From an uncultured Oscillospiraceae bacterium (GTDB lineage: Bacteria > Bacillota_A > Clostridia > Oscillospirales > Acutalibacteraceae): 64,000 nucleotides of DNA. The DNA lies in the NCBI GenBank assembly GCA_910589395.1, contig CAJUTL010000011.1, positions 1-64,000 of the forward strand, read 5' to 3'. Below, in pieces: positions 43,321-51,827 of this stretch (position 1 is its first letter; each line of letters begins with the position of its first letter). Under the pieces are notes generated by a model that had not been told where the DNA came from, searched no databases, and saw only the letters and a program-made list of their open reading frames with translations. A program made the translations under genes and the position numbers.

Positions 43321-43335
43321 GTCGAATGCCAAGAA

Positions 43336-43373
43336 GAGGGCGTGCCGCGGAAAGAAAACCCGCGGCACGCCCT
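43336..43373. terminator. hairpin after the flavin reductase gene
   Basis: AGGGCGTGCCGCGG pairs with CCGCGGCACGCCCT. No T-run follows, so it may act as an mRNA 3' stabiliser or a weak terminator. Confidence 0.5.
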
Positions 43374-43384
43374 ACTGCTTTCAG

Positions 43385-43660
43385 CGGGAACAAGAAAATG
43401 GTAAATTAGCGTTTAGCGAACTAGTTGTTAGTCGTAAGGTACTAGTTGTTAGAAAAGAGCCCCTCTCTGTCATCCTGAGGAGCGTAGTGACGAAGGATCT
43501 CGTCCTTAATCCCCTGAGTAAAAGGGCAAAGGACGAGATTCTTCACTCCGTTCAGAATGACAGAGAGGGAGAGCGCCTTCCTTTTTCTAACAACTAATAT
43601 GGTAAATTTCAATTTAACGAACGCTGACCTTTCCCTTCATTTCTCATTGCTCATTCCTTC
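43385..43660. repeat. composite repeat island 7
   Basis: It opens with a reversed separator (TAAATTAGCGTTTAGC) and TAGTTGTTAGTCGTAAGG arrays. A MITE-like copy (43468-43562) and a second separator (TAAATTTCAATTTA) follow, and it ends TTTCTCATTGCTCATTCC. No gene is present between flavin reductase and the CCA transferase. Confidence 0.65.
43468..43562. repeat. MITE-like hairpin repeat, copy 9
   Basis: It begins TGTCATCCTGAGGAGCGTAG and ends CCGTTCAGAATGACA. The inner arms are GGATCTCGTCCTT and AAGGACGAGATTC. Confidence 0.75.
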
Positions 43661-43713
43661 TTCATAGCCTGCAACTGCCAGACAAGCTGTTAAATTTTGC
43701 AGCATATCCGGTT

Positions 43714-45075
43714 CTATTCTTTATGCCTTGACAGGTAGAGGCCTTCCGCCTGCCGCAGCAGATCGTCTTTTTCGTTGGGGCAAGCGCCGTCCAGCACCTG
43801 TTCCAGAAGCGCGCGCAAGATTTCTCCCATGCGGGGCCCAGGAGGGATCCCAAGGGCGTTCAGATCGCTGCCGTTTACCGCCAGATCCCGCAGGGTCAGG
43901 CATTCTTCCTCTTGAAGGAGCTTTTCGGTAAGCGCCCTTGCAGCCTCGAGAGCCCGGCTTCGCTCCTCATACAGTTTGGGGGCCTGTGCCGCCAGATCGC
44001 CGTGCATCAGGGCAAAAAGGGAGAAAAGCTGCTCTTCGCCCAATTCTCCCAGCAGGCGCTTCAGCCGTTTCTCCGAAATTGGCAGCGGTTCCCCGTGGCG
44101 GGTGATCAAGGTACAGATCTGTTCTGATTCCCGTTTGGAAAAGCGCAGGCGAAGCAGGCACTGCCGTGCGATCCGCAGGCTTTCCTTTTCATGGCCGTAA
44201 AAATGGGCAGTCCCGTCCGGGGAGAAAAATTTTACCGCCGGTTTTCCGCAGTCGTGAAAAAGTGCGGCCCAGCGCAACACAGGCTCTTTTGGAACATCTG
44301 CCAATGCGTGCAGGGTGTGCTCCCACACGTCATAGCAGTGGTAGGGTGTTTCCTGGGCACAGCCCTTCATGGAGGCGAGCTCCGGCAGAACGGTAAAAAG
44401 CACCTCCGCGTATTCCCGCAAAACAGGAGCGGCCCTGTTTCCCAAAAGCAGCTTGTGTAGTTCCTCCCGAACCCGTTCGTGAGAAATGGCCAGCAAAAGC
44501 TCTTTTTTCGATCTTACAGCAGCTGCGGTGGCGGGGTCTATGGCAAGCTCCAGAACAGCGGAAAAGCGCAGGCATCGCAGGATTCGCAGGGCGTCCTCAG
44601 AAAAGCGGCGAACGGGATCTCCCACGCAGCGCAGAATTCGCTTTTCCAAATCGAAAAGGCCATGAAACGGATCGATAAGCCCCCTTTCCGGGTGGTATGC
44701 CATGGCGTTTATGGTGAAGTCCCGGCGGGAAAGGTCGTCCTCCAGTTTTTTGGAAAATTCCACGGTTTCCGGCCGGCGGTGGTCTGTGTAAACGCCATCA
44801 AAGCGGAAGGTCGTGATCTCCACGGGGTGGTTTTCGAGCACAGCCGTTACCGTGCCGTGCTTCAGGCCAGTGTCAATACAGGGAAAGTCTTGAAAACAGG
44901 CTGCCGTTTCCCGGGGTAGGGCGCTTGTGGTGATATCCCAGTCCTCAGGCGGCCGCCCCAGCATGGCGTCCCGCACGCAGCCGCCTACGAACCAGGCCTC
45001 AAAGCCCTCTTTTTCCAAAAGCTCTATGGCGCGTAACGCATAAGCGGGGGGAATGATTTTTTCAGCAGTGTTCAT
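43714..45075 (-). CDS. cca: CCA tRNA nucleotidyltransferase with HD domain
   Basis: This 453-residue enzyme adds or repairs the 3' CCA of tRNA. The nucleotidyltransferase core has VGGCVRDAMLGRPPEDWDIT and the later RRDFTINAMAYHPERG. An RNA-binding region follows, and an HD domain (WAALFHDCGKP and FYGHEKESL) suggests added phosphohydrolase activity. The size and order are those of class II enzymes of Firmicutes. AAAGG precedes the ATG. Confidence 0.93.
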   Translation of the reverse strand: MNTAEKIIPPAYALRAIELLEKEGFEAWFVGGCVRDAMLGRPPEDWDITTSALPRETAACFQDFPCIDTGLKHGTVTAVLENHPVEITTFRFDGVYTDHRRPETVEFSKKLEDDLSRRDFTINAMAYHPERGLIDPFHGLFDLEKRILRCVGDPVRRFSEDALRILRCLRFSAVLELAIDPATAAAVRSKKELLLAISHERVREELHKLLLGNRAAPVLREYAEVLFTVLPELASMKGCAQETPYHCYDVWEHTLHALADVPKEPVLRWAALFHDCGKPAVKFFSPDGTAHFYGHEKESLRIARQCLLRLRFSKRESEQICTLITRHGEPLPISEKRLKRLLGELGEEQLFSLFALMHGDLAAQAPKLYEERSRALEAARALTEKLLQEEECLTLRDLAVNGSDLNALGIPPGPRMGEILRALLEQVLDGACPNEKDDLLRQAEGLYLSRHKE

Positions 45076-45158
45076 GTGGCATCAACCTTTCCTGAATCAT
45101 ACAGTAGCACTTTTCCGCTTCCTTTTCAAGGAAATCCCCGCAAAACCCAGCTTTTTCG

Positions 45159-45187
45159 TTGACATGCCGGAAAAAAGATGATAGAAT
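45159..45187 (+). promoter_or_regulatory. sigma-A promoter of the SEC-C gene
   Basis: TTGACA (45159-45164) and TAGAAT (45182-45187) are 17 nt apart. Confidence 0.85.
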
Positions 45188-45229
45188 CCCCAGAGAAGGA
45201 AAAATTATCCGATCGAGGGGGGAAAGGTC

Positions 45230-45727
45230 ATGGCTTTATTGGAGCAATGGCGGAAATACGCGGAGGAAAAACAGAACAGCTCGGAGGGCCGGAAATTCTG
45301 GAAAGAATATTTTGATACGGAAACAGAGATCTATAAAAAGATCCTGCAAAGCAAGCCCAGAAAAAACACGGTAAAGGGCTATGCGGAGAAATACGGCGTC
45401 GATCTGATGACCATGGTGGGCTTTTTAGACGGTATCAACGACAGCCTGAAGGAAAAGAACCCGCTGGAAGAGATCGAGGAAGACAGCGAGGTAAATTTGA
45501 ATTACGAGAAAGAGCTTCTTTACAAAAATATGGTGGAGGCCAAGGCTGAGTGGCTGTATACTCTGCCCCAGTGGGATGATTTGATCCCGGAGGAGCGCCG
45601 GAAAGAGCTTTACAAGGAGCAGAAGCGTTCCAAAACTGTGATAAAGGGAGAGAAGATCGGAAGGAATGATCCGTGTCCCTGCGGAAGCGGAAAGAAATAT
45701 AAAAAGTGTTGTGGACGAGATCTGTGA
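45230..45727 (+). CDS. SEC-C motif zinc-binding protein
   Basis: This 165-residue soluble protein ends in a SEC-C zinc motif (IGRNDPCPCGSGKKYKKCCG), the same motif found at the end of SecA. The N-terminal part is charged and helical with the segment YGVDLMTMVGFLDGINDSL and is seen in a small Clostridia family. Function is unknown; ribosome or SecB-like binding can be imagined from the motif. GGGGGGAAAGG precedes the ATG. Immediately after the stop codon the last 51 bp are repeated twice, in frame and with the stop codons kept. Confidence 0.82.
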   Translation: MALLEQWRKYAEEKQNSSEGRKFWKEYFDTETEIYKKILQSKPRKNTVKGYAEKYGVDLMTMVGFLDGINDSLKEKNPLEEIEEDSEVNLNYEKELLYKNMVEAKAEWLYTLPQWDDLIPEERRKELYKEQKRSKTVIKGEKIGRNDPCPCGSGKKYKKCCGRDL

Positions 45728-45839
45728 TTTTCCGCCCGCGGAAAGAAATATAAAAAGTGTTGTGGACGAGATCTGTGATTTTCCGCCCGCGGAAAGAAAT
45801 ATAAAAAGTGCTGTGGCCGGGACCAGTGATTTTCCGCCT
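45687..45839 (+). repeat. 51-bp tandem triplication at the SEC-C gene end
   Basis: Units start at 45687, 45738 and 45789 with GCGGAAAGAAATATAAAAAG. The period of 51 is a multiple of three, so each copy restates GKKYKKCCGRD in the gene's frame, separated by TGA codons. Each junction has a TTTCCGC/GCGGAAA palindrome. The third copy has small changes. Confidence 0.9.
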
Positions 45840-45862
45840 GTGCTTATAAAAACAAAAAATTT

Positions 45863-45906
45863 TAGCCTGCCGTTATAGCGTTTTGCTGATACGGCAGGCT
45901 TTTCTC
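45863..45906 (+). terminator. terminator upstream of sigG
   Basis: AGCCTGCCGT pairs with ACGGCAGGCT and is followed by TTTTCTCC. It ends the SEC-C transcript. Confidence 0.8.
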
Positions 45907-45990
45907 CATTTTGCGGAAAAGCGCGGGCGATTAAACCCTGAAAAAGAGGCAAACAATACCTTTGATAGAAAATTTACGGAGGTATGTCTC

Positions 45991-46761
45991 ATGCAGGGAA
46001 AAGTTGAAATTTGCGGTGTGAATACCTCTCGTCTGAAGGTGCTGAAAAGCGATGAGATGAGAGAGCTTTTGATTAGGAGCCACGATGGAGATAAGGAAGC
46101 CCGGGAAAAACTGATCTCGGGGAATCTGCGGCTGGTGCTCAGTGTGATCCAGCGGTTTGGGAACCGGGGAGAAAACCCGGACGATCTGTTTCAGGTGGGC
46201 TGTATCGGCCTGATCAAGGCCATCGATCATTTTGACGTGAGCCAGGGCGTGCAGTTTTCCACTTATGGCGTTCCCATGATCATCGGTGAGGTGCGCCGGT
46301 TTCTGCGGGACAACAATTCTGTGCGGGTCAGCCGTTCCATGCGGGACACCGCCTACAAGGCCATTCAGTGCAAGGAGCGCCTGACCGCTGAAAAGGGCCA
46401 GGAGCCCTCGATTGAAGAGATCTCGGAGCAGCTTGGCATGAAGCGGGAGGACGTGGTGGTGGCGCTGGAAGCCATTGTAGAACCGGTTTCTCTCTATGAA
46501 CCGGTGTTTTCCGACGGCGGTGATACCATCTATATTATGGATCAGGTAGGGGACGGCAGCGATGACGGAGACTGGCTGGAGGAGATCGCCATCAAGCAGG
46601 CGATCCACAATTTAAGCGAACGGGAAAGATGCATTCTCTCCATGCGCTTCCTGGACGGTAAGACCCAGATGGAGGTGGCGGGGGAGATCGGCATCTCTCA
46701 GGCTCAGGTATCAAGGCTGGAAAAAGGCGCGCTGGGAAAGATCAAATGCGAGATTCGCTGA
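45991..46761 (+). CDS. sigG: forespore sigma factor, sigma-G
   Basis: This 256-residue sigma factor directs late forespore transcription. The family-specific start is VEICGVNTSRLKVLK. Region 2 contains DDLFQVGCIGLIKAIDHFD and YGVPMIIGEVRRFLRDNN, and region 4 ends KTQMEVAGEIGISQAQVSRLE. The VSLYEPVFSDGGDTIYIMDQ segment is typical of sigma-G rather than sigma-F. The ATG at 45991 follows GGAGGT. The usual upstream sigE and spoIIGA genes are not adjacent. Confidence 0.96.
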   Translation: MQGKVEICGVNTSRLKVLKSDEMRELLIRSHDGDKEAREKLISGNLRLVLSVIQRFGNRGENPDDLFQVGCIGLIKAIDHFDVSQGVQFSTYGVPMIIGEVRRFLRDNNSVRVSRSMRDTAYKAIQCKERLTAEKGQEPSIEEISEQLGMKREDVVVALEAIVEPVSLYEPVFSDGGDTIYIMDQVGDGSDDGDWLEEIAIKQAIHNLSERERCILSMRFLDGKTQMEVAGEIGISQAQVSRLEKGALGKIKCEIR

Positions 46762-46796
46762 AAAGGCAGAGAAGGGCGGCAGGAAAACAGGAAAGC

Positions 46797-46827
46797 AAAA
46801 ACCGGGCGGAAACCGCCCGGTTTTTTA
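46797..46827 (+). terminator. terminator of sigG
   Basis: AAAACCGGGCGG pairs with CCGCCCGGTTTT and is followed by TTTAT. Confidence 0.9.
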
Positions 46828-46901
46828 TATCGCAAATTTTGCAAAGGACGCAAAAGCATATTTCTGCACACTTTTGTGCCCTTTGGTTTTGGAAGCATGC
46901 C

Positions 46902-47693
46902 TCAAGACATCCACACAGTGCCCATTTCTTCAAAGCTCCAGCCCTCCTGCTCCTCCCAAGTGGCGCGAACGGGATATCCTACGGCCCCCAGACCGCCCTT
47001 CCATTTCCTGACGGAGCAGGAAACGGTATCGCCCTCAATTTTTTCTTCATTGATGGTGAAATGGACCCCATTTTCCCAATAGAGGGCTTCTTCGTCGATA
47101 TACTCCTGCTCCATCAGCTCCTGTAAGGTCCCCTCCAGGGGCGTGGCGTTGTGCTCCGCGGAAAAGTCAAAGGCAAGCAGCGCCTTTTCTCCGGCGCTGA
47201 GAGCACCGATCTCCGCAAGGTCAAAGCCGAAGTATTCCGCGCCGCTGTTTAGCCCCGGGTCTTCCCCATACAAATCCTCCAGAATCTTTTTGTACAGGGA
47301 AAAATAGTCCGTTTGCTTCTCCTTCAGCGTTACCGTTTCCGCTTGAATTTGGGCGGGCCAGGTCTCCATGACGTTTCCGTCAAAGCCGATCTCCACCACC
47401 ATGCCGGGCAAAACGGCGTCGGCGCCCCTGAGCTGCTCCGGCGTACAGGAGAAACAGTAAGCCTCGGGATATGTTTCCGAAAGGCCAACGCCCCGAACGC
47501 TGCTGCCGTTTACAGTACAGATTTTCATTTCCATGGTAACAACCGCCGGTTGGGAGCTTTCCTGTTTCAGGGCGGGGTCGCTTACAGCGCTTCCCCCGGC
47601 AGCGGGCGGAGGGCTTTCGCTTCCGCAGGCGGAAAGGAGAAGTATGAAAAGCAGAGCAAGAGACAGAGCACGGAAGAGCTTCCTTTGTTTCAT
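46902..47693 (-). CDS. lipoprotein of unknown function, paralogue 1
   Basis: This 263-residue exported lipoprotein has a lipobox LLSAC (Cys at about residue 22). A short Pro/Ala/Ser linker follows, then an OB-like domain (LPGMVVEIGFDGNVMETWPA) resembling DUF3221. The C-terminal half, YKKILEDLYGEDPGLNSGAE onward, aligns with the gene just upstream on the same strand. The ATG at 47693 has AAGAAGG 9 nt before it. Both proteins may sense or stabilise something at the cell surface; no catalytic residues are evident. Confidence 0.75.
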   Translation of the reverse strand: MKQRKLFRALSLALLFILLLSACGSESPPPAAGGSAVSDPALKQESSQPAVVTMEMKICTVNGSSVRGVGLSETYPEAYCFSCTPEQLRGADAVLPGMVVEIGFDGNVMETWPAQIQAETVTLKEKQTDYFSLYKKILEDLYGEDPGLNSGAEYFGFDLAEIGALSAGEKALLAFDFSAEHNATPLEGTLQELMEQEYIDEEALYWENGVHFTINEEKIEGDTVSCSVRKWKGGLGAVGYPVRATWEEQEGWSFEEMGTVWMS

Positions 47694-47810
47694 GTGTGTG
47701 CGCCTTCTTTCCTCCAGATAAATTGCCGGATCAAAAAACATCGTTGCCTTGGGAGATTTTTTGGTGGAAGCCGTTTCCTCCTCCGCTGGCAGGAAAAACC
47801 CGACAGCTTT

Positions 47811-48590
47811 TCAGGTGAGCCCGTCAAAGGTCCAGCTGTCTCCGTCTTTTCTGGCGGTGCAGTGATCATGACTGACGGTCTCCGATTCGCTGCGCCATTT
47901 TTTTGCGGAAAAGGAGAAACTTTCGCCTTGGACAGGCTCGTCCCGGATCGTGAAAAGAATGCCTTGTTCAAAGCGATGGGTTTTTTCATCGATCTCACCC
48001 CGCTCCGTAAGCTCCTGGAGGGTGGCCAAACAAGCCCCGGCCGGCTGCACCCCCGTTTCCCAGTCCGTGTCGTGGGAGCAGTAAAAGAGATAGACCAGGC
48101 CACGCTTTTCCTCTTTGCTCAGGTTGTGGACCTCAGTGAGATCCAGGGCATAGGTGATGCTGAAATCCGGGGAGCCCTGGGGATTCAGCTCTGCTTCTTC
48201 GTCATAGAGTGCGTCGAGAATGTCTAAATACAACCCAATAAAATCCTGGCCCGGCTCCAATACCGTGACGCTGATGGCTTCGCCAATCAATCGGCCGGGG
48301 TGAGTCTGCTGTATGACGGTTACCCCTGCGATCTCCACAACTGCGCCGGGGGTGAGAGCACCGGCAGTCTCATCTACCGTGGAGCAGTTGAGAAAGTCAA
48401 GCTCATTTTCTTCTGCCACCATCAGTCTCCATTGGCCGTCGGGATTTTTTTCGCACTGCACCACGGTTTTTTGCATGCTTTTCACCTCACGGAAGAGGTC
48501 TGCTGCGGGATCGCCGTTTTCACAGGCCCACAGGCACATAAGCAAAGCTGCAATAAGGGCTGCGCCCCTCAAAGTCTTCCTGAGTTTCAT
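47811..48590 (-). CDS. lipoprotein of unknown function, paralogue 2
   Basis: This 259-residue protein has a signal peptide ending LMCLWAC, with a less typical lipobox (LWAC). An OB-like domain (TPGAVVEIAGVTVIQQTHPG) precedes a C-terminal region shared with the neighbouring paralogue, such as LYLDILDALYDEEAELNPQG and GILFTIRDEPVQGESFSFSA. The ATG at 48590 follows AAAGGGGG. It lies 117 nt upstream of its paralogue, in the same direction. Function is unknown. Confidence 0.75.
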   Translation of the reverse strand: MKLRKTLRGAALIAALLMCLWACENGDPAADLFREVKSMQKTVVQCEKNPDGQWRLMVAEENELDFLNCSTVDETAGALTPGAVVEIAGVTVIQQTHPGRLIGEAISVTVLEPGQDFIGLYLDILDALYDEEAELNPQGSPDFSITYALDLTEVHNLSKEEKRGLVYLFYCSHDTDWETGVQPAGACLATLQELTERGEIDEKTHRFEQGILFTIRDEPVQGESFSFSAKKWRSESETVSHDHCTARKDGDSWTFDGLT

Positions 48591-48674
48591 GGAAGTTCCC
48601 CCTTTCACCGGTTCAGGTTCTATTCTTTATACAACGCGGGGGAGAAAAACACTCACCGTATTTCAAAAAATTTT

Positions 48675-49208
48675 TTACCGGCAGAAATCGTTTAAGTACC
48701 GCTCCAGGCAGGAGGTGATGATGGCCTTTGCTTCCTTTGGCCCCTTGACCTCGCTGATCTCCGTGGTTTTTCCAGCCTCCAGCTGCTTATAAACGGAGAA
48801 GAAATGCCGCATTTCGTCAAAGATGTGAGCAGGCAGCTCCTTGAGATCCTGATACCCGTTATAGGTGGGATCGTCAAAGGGAATGGCGATGATCTTTTCG
48901 TCCTTTTTACCACCGTCGTCCATAATGATCACGCCGATGGGGTAGCACCGCACCAGAGACATGGGGAGAATGTTTTCCGAGCAGAGCACCAGCACGTCCA
49001 GCGGGTCGCCGTCGCTGGCATAGGTGCGGGGAATAAAGCCGTAATTTGCCGGGTAATGGGTAGAGGTGTAAAGCACCCGATCCAGCCGGAGCAGGCCGGT
49101 GTCCTTATCCAGCTCATACTTGGCCTTTCCGCCCTTGGTGATCTCGATCACAGCGAAAAAGTCATTTTCGTTGATGCGCTTCGGGGAGATATCATGCCAA
49201 ATGTTCAT
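48675..49208 (-). CDS. ppa: inorganic pyrophosphatase, soluble type I
   Basis: This 177-residue enzyme hydrolyses pyrophosphate to phosphate. Motifs are EITKGGKAKYELDKDTG, VLYTSTHYPANYGFIP and the metal-binding signature DGDPLDVLVL. It lies in its own transcription unit with a promoter just upstream. GGAAAGG precedes the ATG. Confidence 0.96.
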   Translation of the reverse strand: MNIWHDISPKRINENDFFAVIEITKGGKAKYELDKDTGLLRLDRVLYTSTHYPANYGFIPRTYASDGDPLDVLVLCSENILPMSLVRCYPIGVIIMDDGGKKDEKIIAIPFDDPTYNGYQDLKELPAHIFDEMRHFFSVYKQLEAGKTTEISEVKGPKEAKAIITSCLERYLNDFCR

Positions 49209-49247
49209 TTTAGTTCCAACCTTTCCCGGACTCTGAAATTTTCATAT

Positions 49248-49276
49248 AGTATACCACTGAAAAAAGGAAAATGCAA
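49248..49276 (-). promoter_or_regulatory. sigma-A promoter of ppa
   Basis: On the minus strand TTGCAT (49276-49271) and TATACT (49253-49248) are 17 nt apart. Confidence 0.8.
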
Positions 49277-49336
49277 TTTTCGTGAAAAGGCGGCATACCA
49301 TTGGAAAGGCAGACTGTAAGGAAAAAGGGGTGCGTT

Positions 49337-49633
49337 ATGAACTGTAGAATGGGAGAACTGCGAAACAAGGAAGTTATCAATGTAAAGGACGGCGCACGGA
49401 TCGGCTTTGTTTCCGATGTGGAGCTCGATACCCATACCGCGGCGCTGACGGCAGTGGTGGTATACGGCAGACTCCGCCTGTTCGGACTGCTGGGAAGAGA
49501 GCCGGATTTTGTGATCCCCTGGAAGGATATCTCTTTGATCGGTGACGATACCATGCTGGTCAACTACCAAAAGCCGGAGGGGGAGAAGGAAACGGGAAAG
49601 CTGAAAAAGCTTTTGGATAAAATCTCTTTTTAA
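49337..49633 (+). CDS. YlmC/YmxH-family PRC-barrel sporulation protein
   Basis: This 98-residue protein is a single PRC-barrel domain of the YlmC/YmxH family, with MGELRNKEVINVKDGARIGF, VSDVELDTHTAAL and GLLGREPDFVIPWKDISLIG. Members are conserved in spore formers and linked to sporulation, but the molecular role is unknown. The ATG at 49337 follows AAGGGG. It stands alone upstream of the rpsB promoter. Confidence 0.9.
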   Translation: MNCRMGELRNKEVINVKDGARIGFVSDVELDTHTAALTAVVVYGRLRLFGLLGREPDFVIPWKDISLIGDDTMLVNYQKPEGEKETGKLKKLLDKISF

Positions 49634-49656
49634 GCCGTGAAAAATTGAAAAAAACC

Positions 49657-49685
49657 TTGCTTCCGGGGAAATGCTGTGCTATAAT
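49657..49685 (+). promoter_or_regulatory. sigma-A promoter of rpsB-tsf
   Basis: TTGCTT (49657-49662) and TATAAT (49680-49685) are separated by 17 nt. Confidence 0.8.
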
Positions 49686-49704
49686 ATCAAGGCTAAAATA
49701 CACA

Positions 49705-49744
49705 CGCTCCGCCTCACGGGATCCCCGAAATAAACGGCGGAGCG
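49705..49744 (+). promoter_or_regulatory. leader hairpin upstream of rpsB
   Basis: CGCTCCGCC pairs with GGCGGAGCG, enclosing a CGGGATCCCCG inner stem, about 14 nt before the ribosome-binding site. Autoregulation of rpsB through its leader is known in other bacteria; this stem is a candidate for the same role. Confidence 0.5.
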
Positions 49745-49771
49745 GAGGAAAAACCAAGGAGGTTTTCAAAA

Positions 49772-50521
49772 ATGGCAGTAGTATCTATGAAGCAGCTTCT
49801 GGAGGCCGGCGTTCATTTCGGCCACCAGACCAGAAGATGGAACCCCAAAATGGCGTCCTACATCTTCACCGAACGCAACGGCATCTATATTATCGACCTG
49901 CAGAAGACGGTGAAGAAGCTGGAAGAGGCCTACAATTTCGTGCGCGATCTGGCCACTGAGGGCAAGAGTGTGCTGTTTGTCGGCACTAAGAAGCAGGCTC
50001 AGGAATCTGTGAAGGAAGAGGCCCTGCGCGCGGAGGCCTACTATGTAAACGCTCGCTGGCTGGGCGGTATGCTCACCAATTTCTCCACCATTCGCAAGCG
50101 GATTCAGCGTCTGGCTCAGCTGCGCAAAATGGAAGAGGACGGCACCTTTGAGCTGCTTCCCAAGAAAGAGGTTTCTCAGCTTCAGCTGGAGATCGAAAAG
50201 CTGGAAAAATACCTGGGCGGCATTAAGGATATGAAGGAATTCCCCGGCGCTCTGTTCATCGTCGATCCCCGCAAGGAAAGGATCGCCGTGGCGGAAGCCC
50301 GCAAGCTGCATATTCCGATCGTCGCCATTGTGGACACCAACTGTGATCCCGATGAGATCGATTATGTGATCCCCGGAAATGACGACGCGATCCGCGCGGT
50401 CAAGCTGATCGCCGGCGCCATGGCCAACGCCATCATCGAAGGCCGTGAGGGCCAGATGGGCGCCGCCGCCCGCGACGCGGAGGAGCCTGAAGAAGTGGAA
50501 GAGGCTTCCGAGCAGGAGTAA
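49772..50521 (+). CDS. rpsB: 30S ribosomal protein S2
   Basis: This 249-residue ribosomal protein begins VSMKQLLEAGVHFGHQTRRW and has LYSIYIDLQKTV-like and SVKEEALRAEAYYVNARWLG sections, and the ending MANAIIEGREGQMGAAARD. The acidic tail (EEPEEVEEASEQE) is normal for Clostridia. AAGGAGG precedes the ATG. tsf follows in the conserved order. Confidence 0.98.
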   Translation: MAVVSMKQLLEAGVHFGHQTRRWNPKMASYIFTERNGIYIIDLQKTVKKLEEAYNFVRDLATEGKSVLFVGTKKQAQESVKEEALRAEAYYVNARWLGGMLTNFSTIRKRIQRLAQLRKMEEDGTFELLPKKEVSQLQLEIEKLEKYLGGIKDMKEFPGALFIVDPRKERIAVAEARKLHIPIVAIVDTNCDPDEIDYVIPGNDDAIRAVKLIAGAMANAIIEGREGQMGAAARDAEEPEEVEEASEQE

Positions 50522-50608
50522 GGGGACAGGCCGTAATATAATAAGAATCTCAAAATCAGGTTTTGGTTCCGGTAAAGCGCGGAGCTGAAGGAAAGGAAGA
50601 AATATAGT

Positions 50609-51523
50609 ATGAATTTTACCGCAAAAGACGTTGCCGCTCTTCGTGAGAAGACCGGCTGCGGCATGATGGATTGTAAGAAGGCGCTTACCGCTTCTGAGGG
50701 CGATATGGAGAAGGCTATTGATTTCCTGCGGGAAAAGGGCCTTGCCGCCGCTGTAAAGAAGGCCGGGCGCATTGCCGCCGAGGGCGTGGCGTTTGCCACT
50801 GTCAGCGACTGCGGCAAGGTGGCCGTGGTGATCGAGGTCAACGCTGAGACCGACTTTGTGGCCAAGAATGCCGAGTTCCAGGCCTTTGTAAAGACCTGCG
50901 CCGATACCATTATCCAGCAGAACCCCGCCGATGTGGAAGCCCTGCTGCAGTGCAAGGCCGCCGGCTCTGAGCTTACGGTAGACGCCCTTTTGAAGGAGAA
51001 GATCCTCACTATCGGCGAGAATATCAAGGTTCGCCGGTTTGCACGTTATGAGGGGGCCGTTACCTCCTATGTGCACGGCGGAGGCCGTATCGGCGTTATT
51101 GTAAAGTTTGATACCACTGAGGAAATTGCCGCCTCTGAGGGCTTTAAGGCCTATGCCCACAACGTGGCAATGCAGATCGCCGCCCTGAATCCCGAGTATC
51201 TGGACGAGGCCGCCGTGCCTGCCGATCGCAAGGAGAAGGAGAAGGAGATCCTCACCCAGCAGATCATGGACGAAGGCAAGCCCCAGAACATTGCCGAAAA
51301 GATCGTGGCGGGCCGTCTCCAGAAGTTCTTCAAGGAGATCTGCCTGGTTGATCAGCAGTATGTACAGGACAGCAAGCTGACCGTGCAGCAGTACACCGAT
51401 ACCGTTGCCAAGGAGCTGGGCGGCTCCATCAAGATCACCGGCTACACCCGCTTTGAAAAGGGCGAGGGCCTGGAGAAGCGCGAGGATAATTTCGCCGAGG
51501 AGATCGCCAGCTTGGTGAAATAA
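50609..51523 (+). CDS. tsf: translation elongation factor Ts
   Basis: This 304-residue factor exchanges nucleotide on EF-Tu. The signature LREKTGCGMMDCKKAL is near the N-terminus and VIEVNAETDFVAKNAEFQ is in the core. It lies 87 nt after rpsB in the same operon and ends before a strong terminator. Confidence 0.98.
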   Translation: MNFTAKDVAALREKTGCGMMDCKKALTASEGDMEKAIDFLREKGLAAAVKKAGRIAAEGVAFATVSDCGKVAVVIEVNAETDFVAKNAEFQAFVKTCADTIIQQNPADVEALLQCKAAGSELTVDALLKEKILTIGENIKVRRFARYEGAVTSYVHGGGRIGVIVKFDTTEEIAASEGFKAYAHNVAMQIAALNPEYLDEAAVPADRKEKEKEILTQQIMDEGKPQNIAEKIVAGRLQKFFKEICLVDQQYVQDSKLTVQQYTDTVAKELGGSIKITGYTRFEKGEGLEKREDNFAEEIASLVK

Positions 51524-51551
51524 GTTGTTAGAGATTAGTTGTTAGTCGTTA
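51524..51551. repeat. TTAGTTGTTAGTCGTTAG direct-repeat array
   Basis: Short direct repeats of the TTAGTTGTTAG type found in the composite islands occur here alone, before the terminator. No MITE-like hairpin is attached. Confidence 0.5.
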
Positions 51552-51588
51552 GAAGTGCCGTGCATGAGTTTTCATGCACGGCACTTTT
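51552..51588 (+). terminator. terminator of rpsB-tsf
   Basis: AAGTGCCGTGCATGA pairs with TCATGCACGGCACTT around a four-base loop, followed by TTGC. Confidence 0.85.
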
Positions 51589-51736
51589 GCGTACAAAGAG
51601 AGTGATATCCATTGAACAGCTACCAGTCTGATTCGTAGAAATACACATGATTGGTGATTGGGTTAACTACTTTCATAAAATGGATAAAGGATAGCAAAGA
51701 AATTCGGCTATGTCAACAAAAGCCCCCGATCAGCAC

Positions 51737-51765
51737 TTGATCTTTTGTGATTCTTGTACTATATT
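51737..51765 (+). promoter_or_regulatory. sigma-A promoter of the exported SurA-like gene
   Basis: TTGATC (51737-51742) and TATATT (51760-51765) are 17 nt apart in an AT-rich region. The upstream 51589-51736 has no other recognised feature. Confidence 0.65.
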
Positions 51766-51827
51766 ATTACATATAGATTAGAATGTTTTTATCTTTTGGT
51801 TTATGGAAGAAACTCTTTTAGAGGCGG

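Noticed and set aside
45666..45952. Repetitive frames on both strands (AERNIKSVVDEICDFPP units)
   Set aside because: They come from the 51-bp triplication at the SEC-C gene end read in the wrong frame or strand.
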